The translations under genes and the position numbers were made by a program. A stretch of DNA of 64,000 bases from Incurvaria masculella (lineage: Eukaryota; Arthropoda; Insecta; Lepidoptera; Incurvariidae), in NCBI GenBank assembly GCA_946894095.1, contig OX335642.1:10985021-11049020 (forward strand), read 5' to 3'. Below are positions 10,501 through 19,600 of this stretch, in pieces (position 1 is the first letter of the stretch; each line of letters opens with the position of its first letter). The notes beneath the pieces are model-generated. The model worked only from the letters and a program-made list of their open reading frames with translations. It had not been told where the DNA came from and ran no database searches.

Positions 10501-13461
10501 ACATTTACCAAAGTCATTGAGGAAAATAACAAATAAAAAGGGACCCAAAATAGACCCTTGAGGGACACCGGAGGTAACTTCAATTGTAGAAGAACTGTAA
10601 CCATTTATTGTAACCCTCTGTAGATGAATTGTAAGGTATGATATAAACCATCTTAGTAAGTCACCCTTTATTCCATTATATGCAAATTTTTCAAATAATG
10701 TAACATGATCGACTTTGTCAAAAGCCTTCTTGAAATCGGTGTATATAATATCAACCTGTACACTGTCGTTGAGAGCTGCGAATAAAAAAATTGTGAACAA
10801 CATCAGATTACTTACTGTTGACCTATTCCTAACAAATCCGTGCTGTTCAGCCAGTATTCTTTCGCGCAAAAAGTTATATACCCTTTCGTGCACAAATTTC
10901 TCAAATACCTTGGCTATACATGACAGTATCGATATTGGTCGATAATTTTCTATGTTATTAACAGTGCCATTCTTGTGTACTGGGGTAATATTAGCCACTT
11001 TCCGGAAAAATACCAGATTCCAAGGACTTATTGAAGATTAAAGATACAGGTAAAGCAAGGGAATGATATGTTTTTGTCCAAAATATGGGCTCAATGTCAT
11101 CCGGTCCAGGACCCTTGGTGGCATCAAGCAGTTTTAGGGCTTTGCTGATTTCAATCTCAGTTAATACTATTGAGGTTATGATAGGATTAGGAGTATCTGT
11201 TTTATTTATATATTCAAAGTTTACCGAGCCGGCCGAGGATCTTTCAAAGGTGGACTGAAAATATTTATTGAAGCTAGCACATATCTCATCATTTTAAGGT
11301 GGTCTACCACATGAGAGCAAAATGACGCAGGGTTGAGACAGGACATGTGGTGGGTGCAGGCATAGGTAAATGATAGCAGGTAAAGATTGCTAACGTCTTA
11401 CAAGTGTTAAATAGTGATAATAAAATTCAGTACAAACCAATGAATGACAAATGACATTTTTTAAACAATTATATTTTTATTTTATTTATTTTCGGACAAC
11501 GTAAACACATTACAGACAATATATATTAGTTTAATGACAATGTAACTAGTTCTGACAGTGGTGGGAGATGGCGCTGGTAAAAAATCTATTTTGTACGTTG
11601 TATGACGTTAGCAGTCTATCCCCACTATCCTTTGTATATGCAGGCGAGCAGAGTGTGGTGGTGTCGAGCGGGCCCGGGCGGCTCGCGGGCGCCGGGCGCG
11701 CTGCGCGCCGCCTTACGGCGCTACTGCGGCGCAGCGAGCGCGCGTCGGCGAGGGCGAGCGGGGGTGGGAGCGAGCAGCAGGTGGTGTGCGCGCGCTGCGG
11801 CCGGCTCGTGGCGAGCGAGCGCAAGCTGCGCGCGCACCTCGCGGCGCACGCGCGCGAGCTCGCCTGCGCCGAGTGCGGCCGCGACTTCCCGAGCCGCTTC
11901 AAGCTACAGGTGCACCGAGACCGCGCGCACTCGCACAAGACTATCCAGGTTACCGCTGCTCGCTCTTACATTTCTGATGGCGCGTGGAAGAAAACCCTCT
12001 ATTCTGGTAACGGGACGACGCTCCACTGGTCGGCGGGTTCTGCTAGCGGCGGTTTCTCTTCCACGCACAATCGCCGACACCACCGTAGCGCTACTCAAAC
12101 CTCCAGGGCATATGTCGACGGTTTTGAAATATGGCTCTAAAACAGAACCAGCTCATGCCTGTGTCGAAGTCGGAGTTCTCACCTAATGTGGCGTTTGCGC
12201 CAAACCGATCGACTAGCATTTTCAAATGTATGGAGACTTTCACTCTTCAAGTGCACATTTGCGAGTCTGAGTTTGATTTGACAGCTAACGCATCATCGCC
12301 GTAAATACCTTGCCATTGCCGTTTACGCCGACTTCGCGTTTTCATTTATACCATCAAGAAGTAAAACCACAGAATAGGTAGTGAAAACTTGTATGGGTTT
12401 GAAATTTTTTGACAAGGCCAATTTAGGTGAGAACTCGGACTGATCATACTGTCATAAACAGACCAGAAAATACCACTCACAAGTGTAATGGTAGGCCAAT
12501 GACAGCTATTTATTATTTACAGGTTTCCAGTCCCTTTGCTTGTTTTGCCAATTCAATAGTTTAATTTGAAAAAAATTAATATAAGCTGTTTGAAGCTGTT
12601 GCATGCCTCCGTTGCGCTTCGGTGTTGTAACTTGTTTTGCGTGTGCAGTGCGCGGAGTGCCCGCGACGCTTTGCGTCGTCGTTCCTCGCGGAGGAGCACC
12701 GGCGCGCGATGCACTCGAGCGGCGCGTGCGCCGTGTGCGGCAAGCTCTACTCCAGCCGCAAGGGGCTGCGCGACCACGAGGCGGCGCACACGCTGCGCTT
12801 CGACTGCGCCTGCGGCCGCCAGTACCGCTACCGCGAAGGGCTCCGCCTGCACGCGGCGCGCTGCCCCTCCGCCGCCCGCGCCGGCCGCACCGCCCCGCTG
12901 CCCCTCTACACGTGCCACCAGTGTGGCGCCGCCTACCGCCACAAGCACACGCTACGCGAGCACATCCGCTTCGCGCACAGCGACGCGCCGCTCGCGTGCC
13001 CGCACTGCCCCAAGAAGCTGCGCAACCCGACCTCGCTGCGCAACCACCTCGCCGTGCACACCGGCCACAAGCGGTACGCGTGCGCGACCTGCGGCGCCGC
13101 CTTCATGTCCTCCACGACGCTCGCCTACCACGCGCGCGCGAAGCACACGGGCGAGCGGCCGTACGCGTGCGACGCGTGCGGCGAGCGGTTCATTACGTCG
13201 TTCCGGCGCACGGAGCACGCGCGGCGGCGGCACGGCGCGCCCGGCCCCGCCTGCGCCGTCTGCCGCCCGCCCCGCACCTTCACCACGCTCGCCTGCCTCC
13301 GGCGGCACATGCGCCGCCACGCCGCACCTGCTCCTGCAGACGCACCCACACTCGCACCCGCACGCACACCCACACCCACACCCGCACCCGCTCCTCCCGA
13401 CCGCTGGCTCGACGACGGCTTCCTCGACAAGATGTACGACGACACCATCCTTGGCACATAG
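1276..13461 (+). CDS. ZAD/C2H2 zinc-finger protein gene (gene 1)
   Basis: Four exons join in frame: 1276-1545 (possible start ATG at 1333), 2695-2893, 11644-11948 and 12649-13461 (stop TAG). Junction phases are 0, 1 and 0 at GT-AG sites. From ATG 1333 the product is about 509 residues. An N-terminal ZAD (CRLC in exon 1, CMAC in exon 2) is followed by ten C2H2-type fingers, two in exon 3 and eight in exon 4. Finger 5 is atypical (C-x-C, H-x3-C). The tail is Pro/Thr/Ala-rich and ends in an acidic patch. ZAD domains mediate protein dimerisation and the fingers probably bind DNA, so a nuclear regulator is inferred; the target is unknown. The reading frame stays open upstream of ATG 1333 to a good acceptor (pyrimidine tract then GCATAG, ending 1275), so earlier coding exons are possible. 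Exons are very GC-rich and introns AT-rich. Gene 2 (16441-32733) is its convergent paralogue. Confidence 0.88.
1769..1833 (+). repeat. fragment of TTAA-flanked MITE
   Basis: A piece matching the left part of the elements at 13490-14020 and 15045-15586 (shared CCCCATACAAACGGGG and AAGAAGATCACGCC). No ends are preserved. It lies in intron 1 of gene 1. Confidence 0.65.
2695..2893 (+). CDS. gene 1 exon: ZAD second half
   Basis: It begins after GTGTTGCAG in phase 0. It encodes the second ZAD cysteine pair, LCMACADSAIGAYIFRQ, and an Arg/Ala/Pro-rich linker. It ends CAAG|GTACAG, leaving one base (G) that pairs with GC of the next exon to make Gly. Gene 2 has an intron at the same ZAD position. Confidence 0.85.
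3734..4036 (+). mobile_element. interspersed element with GACG array (copy A)
   Basis: It runs from CCGACCAAGTGCGAGTCGG to a terminal hairpin (AGGGTTCCATTT...GGGTACGGAACCCT) followed by an A-run. An internal GACG tetranucleotide array lies near 3946-3977. The family recurs at 17875, 40645, 41815, 56092 and 58028. No transposase is encoded. The 3' hairpin followed by CTAA is Helitron-like, but I cannot assign the class. Confidence 0.75.
4045..5336. mobile_element. inverted-repeat element, ~210-bp arms, TA flanks
   Basis: The left arm, about 4045-4257, is repeated in reverse complement at about 5118-5336 (shared blocks: CTACAAGCCTTATAGGGTTG, CTATCGGT, AACTTTTGC). Ends read TAAGGTGAGTTTA, flanked on both sides by TA, as for Tc1/mariner-type insertion. 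A SINE (4597-5011) is nested inside and copy A of the GACG element abuts it on the left. No transposase is seen. Confidence 0.7.
4597..5011 (+). mobile_element. tRNA-headed SINE, most complete copy
   Basis: The A-box-like TAGCCTAGTGGCGCGG is followed about 40 bp later by a B-box-like GAGTTCAATACC, a ~300-bp body and a ~22-bp poly(A) ending at 5011. A short direct repeat AAAGTGG lies on both sides and may be the target duplication. It is nested in the inverted-repeat element 4045-5336. Confidence 0.85.
5340..5415. repeat. dispersed repeat, inverted partner at 9508-9590
   Basis: The block CCGAAAACCTCATGTACAGT and its surroundings recur in reverse complement at 9508-9590. In the second copy the sequence corresponding to the TA insertion site of the 4045-5336 element continues without that element, so it approximates an empty site. 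Confidence 0.55.
5690..5900 (-). mobile_element. degenerate SINE fragment
   Basis: Diverged remnants of the SINE body (AACTCGGGCATGATTAAACC, TGGAATCTGATCCATG) in the minus orientation. Confidence 0.5.
6380..6562. mobile_element. hairpin MITE
   Basis: A perfect 38-bp inverted repeat (6410-6447 against 6492-6529, starting AAACTAAGACTAACG) with a 44-bp loop. Weaker pairing extends it to about 80-bp arms. It has no coding capacity. Confidence 0.75.
6595..6840 (-). mobile_element. SINE fragment
   Basis: A minus-orientation SINE body from GGTATGGATGGTTACTACC to TTTTACATGGAT. The head is missing. Confidence 0.65.
6905..7022. repeat. MITE, ATTCAGAGT family
   Basis: A copy with TAGTCCGGCGATCATCCCCG and a terminus near CTGCCCACTCTCAATACTAC. 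Confidence 0.55.
8340..8680 (-). mobile_element. SINE copy
   Basis: The minus-strand head at about 8600-8680 has an A-box-like GTGGCTTAGGGGCGCG and a B-box-like GGGTGCAAATCTCC. The body (8350-8540) matches the family. The poly(A) end is eroded. Confidence 0.7.
8822..8940. repeat. MITE, ATTCAGAGT family
   Basis: It begins TTTCAGAGTGGGCGGACTA and ends GTCACTGTGAATAAGACTG. The ends are imperfect inverted repeats of each other. Confidence 0.6.
9508..9590. repeat. dispersed repeat, partner of 5340-5415
   Basis: Reverse-complement match to 5340-5415 (CTGTACATGAGGTTTTCGG, CCGAACACCGTGTATAA). It lies directly downstream of the LINE 3' end. Confidence 0.5.
9600..11293 (-). mobile_element. jockey/CR1-type LINE, 5'-truncated
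   Basis: The central minus-strand frame at 10354-10998 is a reverse transcriptase: ENYRPISILSCIAKVFEKF, the catalytic IYTDFKKAFDKVDH, SGVPQGSILGPF and YADD. The thumb/C-terminal part continues in other frames (9998-10342, then 9664-10011), so the copy carries frameshifts; one is just after QWYKMQL near 10350. Upstream coding sequence can be followed to about 11293 (KGPGPDDIEPIFW), where the copy is truncated; no endonuclease remains. It belongs to the same family as the copy at 26520-28850. It lies antisense in intron 2 of gene 1 and is inactive. Confidence 0.85.
11644..11948 (+). CDS. gene 1 exon: fingers 1-2
   Basis: It begins after TATATGCAG and ends CCAG|GTTACC in phase 0. It encodes a basic, Ala/Ser/Arg-rich linker, then fingers CARCGRLVASERKLRAH and CAECGRDFPSRFKLQVH. 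It is extremely GC-rich. Confidence 0.85.
12168..12441. mobile_element. MITE with ~19-bp TIRs
   Basis: The ends AGTCGGAGTTCTCACCTAA and its near-perfect reverse complement enclose 274 bp with no coding. It lies in intron 3 of gene 1. Internal pieces recur at 17995-18150 and 18790-18905. Confidence 0.65.
12649..13461 (+). CDS. gene 1 last exon: fingers 3-10
   Basis: It starts after GTGTGCAG, in phase 0. Eight fingers follow, including CAECPRRFASSFLAEEH, CAVCGKLYSSRKGLRDH, CHQCGAAYRHKHTLREH, CPHCPKKLRNPTSLRNH, CATCGAAFMSSTTLAYH and CDACGERFITSFRRTEH. Finger 5 is C-x-C with H-x3-C. The C-terminus is a (Thr-Pro)/(Ala-Pro) stretch over a CACACC microsatellite, then a final acidic DDGFLDKMYDD. Gene 2 has four introns inside the homologous fingers and this gene has none. 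About 125 bp at 13136-13262 is nearly identical to gene 2 exon j. Confidence 0.9.
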   Translation, partial: CAECPRRFASSFLAEEHRRAMHSSGACAVCGKLYSSRKGLRDHEAAHTLRFDCACGRQYRYREGLRLHAARCPSAARAGRTAPLPLYTCHQCGAAYRHKHTLREHIRFAHSDAPLACPHCPKKLRNPTSLRNHLAVHTGHKRYACATCGAAFMSSTTLAYHARAKHTGERPYACDACGERFITSFRRTEHARRRHGAPGPACAVCRPPRTFTTLACLRRHMRRHAAPAPADAPTLAPARTPTPTPAPAPPDRWLDDGFLDKMYDDTILGT

Positions 13462-13489
13462 TTCTGTTTGCATCGACATTCGTAATTAA

Positions 13490-14020
13490 GGTGGGCCATC
13501 CCGCTCAACTCCCCATGCAAACGGGGAAAGAAGATCAAGTCCATATTTCTTGTCAGAAATTCGTAATGTTCCAGAGATGCCAAATTTTGCTCAAAATAGT
13601 TTTATTTGATCGAACTAGATGTCTGATGAAGGGTCATTGTAAAATTGTGTTTGGTTTCTAAGTTATAAGGTCCGAAAGTTCGATTTTTTCGCGCGTTTTA
13701 AACAATAACTTTGTAGGTGGATTACGCAATGATAAAGTAAGAACATCTTAAAAAGATTAGCCATTAGACATAGCTTATTTAATCAAGATTTATAATCTAT
13801 TTGGTTTTTGATAGATTTTTGACTACAGCGGTCGTGGTTTACTTTTAGCTATAAGTTGTTTTGAAATCAAAATTTTCGTAAATCTTACCAAATCATACAC
13901 TATGTTCATTGTCTTTTTTGTGGATATGTTGTATCTTCCTCATCACGGAGCCTGTCTTTTGCAACAGCACGGTTTTGTACCGTGCCCGCGAATGAGTTAG
14001 TCCCGCCGGGTTGGGCCACC
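13490..14020. mobile_element. TTAA-flanked MITE, copy 1
   Basis: It is flanked on both sides by TTAA. Ends are GGTGGGCCATCCCGC and the partial inverse GCCGGGTTGGGCCACC. The TTAA target is typical of piggyBac-type elements. There is no transposase; the open frames inside are chance. Confidence 0.8.
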
Positions 14021-15044
14021 TTAAAAAATTTTTTCACACATACATTACAAATTTTCTGCATATACTTCTGCTTAACTATAGCTCTAACCACTGAGGAGAC
14101 TGTCGCCGTCGTATGGTCAAAGTGACCATATAATTGTATGGGAATCGGGCGGCGCTTCATTTGCCCACACAAGTGGAAACATCGCAACCGCACGCGAATG
14201 TTCTCGAAAAATGAATAACATAGCGCGGTGCTGGTGCAGTCAACTGACGCCGCCCCTGTGTGCAATATGTTGATACTTCGCATTTAAACGTTTGCGTCTA
14301 ATTTGCACACTTGAACTTTGATAGAAAATTCCATGCAACTTTTTAATTTTGTAAGTCCTGTTTTAAACGGTTATCTGCACATTTTCGGAATTTTGTCCTC
14401 ACTGTGATTGTGTCATCTGCTCAGGAATTTAGTTGACCACAGACTAAAATGAATTAGGACATAATATGCGGGTATGCCGGACATATGCTATGTGGTATGG
14501 GGGGAAAAACTGATAGTGCATCTTGTAGTTTGTATTGATGATTGTATACAACACAATGTGTATCAGTTGCTTTGTAGAGCTCGCCAGCGAGACACATTTA
14601 AAAAAAATATATATTTAAAAAGCAAATGTGTTATTTTCGATATCATATAAAAAATGCACTTCTGTAGGTCATGAAACAGTATAAAAAGACGAATGATGTT
14701 ATAGGGTGAAGGGCACCCTATTGATTTTTTACCTTATTTGATATTTCATGAAGTAAACTTAGCTAGTTCATGTTTTAAAAATAAAATAGGCGATCACTTT
14801 TTTTGTAAGCTCAAAAAAATGCTGGCTTCATCTTATATCAAAAAATCATAACTTTTGATATAATAACTTTAGGATTTATTACAGCAATTTATGAATTAAA
14901 ATAAAATGCAAAAAGTGCTCTGAGCAATCCAACATTTTTGCAATATGTGATGTGATTAAATGTGACTAAAGGCTGACGAGCGCTAAACGGTTGATAATAC
15001 CTTAATACTAAATGTGGACCGCAAATAAAAATCGATTGCGTTAA
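14021..15044. other. convergent intergenic stretch, no gene seen
   Basis: AT-rich spacer between the two TTAA MITE copies, downstream of both zinc-finger genes. I see no gene or repeat. Confidence 0.5.
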
Positions 15045-15586
15045 GGTGGCCCATCCCGCTCATCTCCCCATACAAAAGGGGAAGAAGATCACGCCCATAT
15101 TTCTTGTCAGAGATCCAAAATTTTGCTCAAAATAGCTTTATTTGATCGAACTAGATGTCTGATGACCATTGGCATTGTTGTTATTGTGTTTGGTTTCTAA
15201 GTTATAAGGTCCGAAAGTTCGAATTTTTCGCGTGTTTTATACAATAACTTTGGAGGTGGATTACGCAAAGATAAAGTAAGAACATCTTAAAAAGATTAGT
15301 CATCAGACATAGCTTATTTAATCAAGATTTATAATCTATTTGGTTTTTGTTAGATTTTGTCTACAGCGGTCGTGGTTTACTTTTAGCTATAAGTCGTTTT
15401 GAAATTAAAATTTTCGTAAATCTTACCAAATCATACGCTATGCACATTTGTCTTTTTTGTGGACATGTTGCATCTTCCTCATCACGGAGCCTGTCTTATT
15501 CTTTGAAACAGAGAAGGTCCCAGAGCGCAACAGCACGGTTCTGTACCGTGCCCGCGAATGAGTTAGGCCCGCCGGGTTGGGCCACC
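15045..15586. mobile_element. TTAA-flanked MITE, copy 2
   Basis: Same orientation and structure as copy 1, again with TTAA on both sides, ends GGTGGCCCATCCCGC and GGGTTGGGCCACC. Internal differences are small indels and substitutions. Confidence 0.82.
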
Positions 15587-15879
15587 TTAAGGTTCCCTTT
15601 TATCACATATTTTGTCACTTGCATGCATTTGGTACTGAGCATTTTTTTGGCAATTCAATTATATTTCATAGAATTGTCTAGTTGTGAGGATGAGAGATGT
15701 GGAATTTTTCAATTGAATTGAATTTTAAATCTAATTCTATGTATTTCTACTTTCAAGATTTACGTTAAACATGTTTCCAAGGTTCTAAATAATTAGACGA
15801 TTCATATAAAATAAAACATGCTTATTTGACAGCACCACCTAGTAAAGCTGTTCAAGCTAGTTCAATATTTGCAGTCGAT

Positions 15880-16215
15880 GTCCGTAATGCAGATGAAGTG
15901 TTAAATAAATGTATGTAGGTATAATCTTAAACACTGTGTAAGTCGGAGGCATTGATTATGGAAGGAGGGACTGTACGAGAATTCCAAATTATGGGTATAC
16001 AGCCGGTGGCGAAATTGGTAGACGCAATACCCGCGAATGGTATATTTTGCTGGTTTGGTTCCAGCCTTGCAGTATATTCGTTAAGTAGTTCTTTTTACTG
16101 GGCTTTTTCTTTTATTAATGTGTCCTTACTTCACGATCGACTATCGGTCGCGGATCAATCAAATTGTGACATGACTTGGGTGTAGTTTGACTACCAAAAG
16201 TTGAATAAATAAATG
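15880..16215 (+). repeat. dispersed repeat with tRNA-Leu-like motif
   Basis: The segment 16001-16070 reads like a tRNA core: GGTGGCGAAATTGGTAGACGC (A-box/D-arm-like) and, ~35 bp later, TGGTTTGGTTCCAGCC (B-box-like). The 3' end is A-rich (AATAAATAAATGAAATG). Related copies: 21240-21470, 22413-22840, 32762-32840 and 58170-58440. It is probably a SINE-type element. Confidence 0.6.
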
Positions 16216-16440
16216 AAATGAAATACAAACTGAGCTGAAAGCATGTCGAATGGTATTATTTATTGCAATTGAATTAGTGAAACACCAAAGGCACCTATGC
16301 TATTCATAGACCTGACTTGTGTAAGGCTTAGCCAAAGTATAGTTTCCGACTGTCAAATTCGTCATCCATTTTATGTAAAACTGACGGTCGGAAGGCATAC
16401 TTTGGCTTAGCCAAGTACAAGTAATCTATGAATCTCAGCA

Positions 16441-16690
16441 CTAGTCTCCGCGTCCGACATCGGCGTGCCCTCCGCTCGAGTGGAGCGGTGCGGTGTCGGC
16501 GACGAGCGGGTGGTGTCGCGCGAGGTGCTTGGTGAGGCGCGCGCGCGTCACGAAGGTGGCGCCGCAGACGGCGCAGGCGGGGCCGGGCGCGCCGTGCCGC
16601 CGCCGCGCGTGCTCCGTGCGTCGGAACGACGTGATGAACCGCTCGCCGCACGCGTCGCACTCGTACGGCCGCTCGCCCGTGTGCTTCGCG
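16441..16690 (-). CDS. gene 2 exon j: fingers 8 (end) to 10
   Basis: The acceptor GTTACAG precedes it. The joined i/j codon is CG+C (Arg), giving LVYHMRAKHTGERPYEC, a canonical finger linker. Fingers CDACGERFITSFRRTEH and CAVCGATFVTRARLTKH follow, then a short tail. The first ~127 bp differ from gene 1 at only three positions I can count. Confidence 0.88.
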
Positions 16691-19600
16691 CTGTAACATG
16701 TCCAATGTCTAAACGTGACAAATCATGAGTGCAGGGTAGATGGTACGAGGAGCGTTCAATAATGTATCTACCTAGACAAGAAAAAAAAACCTTAGAGTAA
16801 AAATTATTTCTAGCGTAGGTATCTCCCTTTATGGCAGTCTTATTTGGCATTAACTCAAAAGTAAAAATCTTTTCTCATCCCAAAATACAGTGGCCATGAC
16901 CTTGCCTGCAGATTTTTCAACTTTGAACTTTTTAGAAGTGGGTGACGTTTGTGCTTCCACTGCATGGACTCTGTTTTATACTCAAGAACTCTATAGTAAG
17001 CCCATCTTTCATCTCCTGTCACCAACCGTTAAAAAAAACTTGATGGGTCCTCACCCATCAGGTCCAAGTTCTCTTGGAAACATTCGCGTCGGGCATCCTT
17101 CTGAAGTGGTGTCAGATACCCCGGGATCCATATGGAGCTGACTTTAGTAATTTGTAAATGTTCATGAATTATATTCCAAACTATGCCTGCCGAGATGTTC
17201 ATTTCTTAAGCTATCCTGCATATAGCATATCGCCTATCAATCAAAATGAATTCTGCTTCCTTTTGATAAATTTCTGGACTCGTTGCCATCACGAGGCGCC
17301 CCATGTAAGGGTCATCTTCTATGGACTCTCGTCCCCATGTAAACTGCTTGCTCTAATGTTTGACTTTATATTCAGAGGGCGCAGACTACCTATATATTGT
17401 TGCCATGCGTTCAAATATTTCTTTAGGCTTCTTTTCCTCTTTAGTGAGGATTTTAATAACCTATCGCTGCTGTAATTCAAGCAAATTTTAAGTAGAGTCA
17501 GACATCGATGCACTTGTCATGCTGTCACTCTGAAAGTATGAATCGGACTAAATTAAAATTTAGAATGCATTACATAAAGAAACATAGCTATACATGTACA
17601 CATGTCTCAACTTGTTCAGCGGAGTTCTTTACCCTTAGGTAGATAAATTATTGAACGCTCCTCGTACAATCTGTTCGGGCAATCAATACTGAATACAAAA
17701 TTGGGCTTCTACATGTATTTACATAGTAGTATTCAGAGTGGGAAGACTCATTTTCATACGGGGATTATCGCCGGACTAAATAGCATTTTTTATGGTTAGT
17801 CCGGTGCTAATCTGCGTACTAAATTGATCTGTACCAACAAAAAGACTTGGGAGTCCCACATCACGAGGATAGTAAAAACCGGCCAAGTGCGAGTCGGACT
17901 CGCACACAAAGGGTGCCATACCATACAATATTTTAACACAAAAAAATCTTCATCTTCAAATGTAAGGAGAAATTGAAGAGCACGTGCAGCGGGCATTAAG
18001 CAAACTAACATTTGCGAGTCCAAGTTTAATTTGACAGCTTACTCACCGTCGCCGTAAATACTTTGACATGGCCGTTTATGCCGACTTCACGTTTTCATAC
18101 AATCGAATATCTAGTAAAAACTTGTGTGGAGTTTGACGTTTTTACGTAACTTCGAAGTTCCGTAAACGCCAATTTTTGTGGATCTGTCCATCGGTTTGTC
18201 AAAAACAAGCGGATCTTTTATTTACAAGTACGGCGAGCAAGAGGAACTCAGCAGCAGTCTTCTCGTATATAGAGCATAGCTTCACATTTGGCTCCCAAGC
18301 TCGAGAACTATGTGGTGCTCAAGTCGTCTGACGGTTTTGTAAGCATTCCTTGTAATTTTCGATGAGTCGTCTAATCTTCTCTTTTATAGTGGGGACAGCA
18401 TTCGCTATGTTAAGCAGTATTTTGTTTTGAAATTGTTGCAAGATTTTAATGTTACTGTTACTAGCAGTCCCCCACAGCTGTATGCCATAGATCCAAAGCG
18501 GTTTTATTATGGCATTGTACAGAAGTTCGTTGTACCTTCTCATGAAGGCTTACCACAGTGATCTCACTTCTAATGTTGCTGTGTTACAGGCACACACCCT
18601 TATACTGGATATTATCCAAACGATCTGTCACAGCACTGACGGACCAATACCAAAGACAACTCTAATGTTTTTATCAGAGGGTAGGAAAGGACCTTTCCAT
18701 AGAGACGTCATGCAAACCAAACAAACATACGACACATACGATACATTGCTAAACATACCTGTTTAACCTTCAACCTGTTTAAACTCAGACAACCTTCGAT
18801 TCATATGAAAATGCGAAGTCGGCGTAAAAAGCAACGTCAACATATAGTTGCGAATCTGAGTTTGATTTGAAAACTTACGCATCTTTGCCGCCAACTTGTA
18901 AGTGTTAGTTCGACTTACGCCTACTGCTGCGCTCTTCAATTCTACTTACTTTTCAAAACCCTATGTGAAAACATGTGAGTGTAGTGTACTGACCGCATGT
19001 GGTAGACGAGCGTGTTGGCTTGCTTGAAATAGGCATCACAGAGCAGGCACTGGAAACTCTTGGTGCCGGTGTGTTCTGCCGCGTGCCACGCCAGTTTGTT
19101 CTTGTCCATGTACTTCTTGCCGCAGACAGTACACTGCAGTGGATTGTCACCGTGTGCGTAGCGGTAGTGCTGACTCAGCGTGCCCTGCATGTTACATTAA
19201 AACAGACTCTTAACAAAATATAATAAATAGAATGGGGAAAACACAAAACTCATTGTAGGTGTGGCATGAGCAATCCCACCTTAGAAACGTCAAAACTGTT
19301 ATTCCTGTCAATTTTTGACAGGAATAACTCCATGATGCGGGAGAATAAGGTTTCGAGGAAAAGAAGAGCTTCTGTTTGTCTTCAAACTCATTTAAATGTA
19401 ATTGAATTTTTAATGAAATAATATAGGTGACGTTTTTTAATATTTTCTTTCCCACATAATTTGATTAGCATAATTTGGAGCCATTTAAGAATATGGAGGA
19501 AATTTAGTCATTATAGTCGACTAATGTTGGTCACGTTTCATAATTGTTTTTAGGTTTCTGTTTCTTAAAAGGAAAAAAGAGAACCCTTATAGCAGCCTTA

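Larger units (their letters stand above)
2894..11643 (+). other. 8.75-kb intron 2 of gene 1, transposon-rich
   Basis: The donor GTACAG at 2894 pairs with the acceptor TATATGCAG ending at 11643. Annotated insertions cover much of it. In the remaining stretches (about 2900-3730, 5420-5690, 7030-8340, 8945-9490, 11295-11640) I see only AT-rich sequence without a supportable gene. The 96-codon frame at 7997-8287 lacks any motif. An imperfect inverted repeat (CCGACCG / CGGTCGG) lies at about 9118-9178. Confidence 0.75.

Noticed and set aside
12552..13661. Very long alternative frames (307 and 352 codons) over the zinc-finger exon
   Set aside because: High GC removes stops in all frames; only the 12637-13461 frame has zinc-finger spacing and joins in phase.
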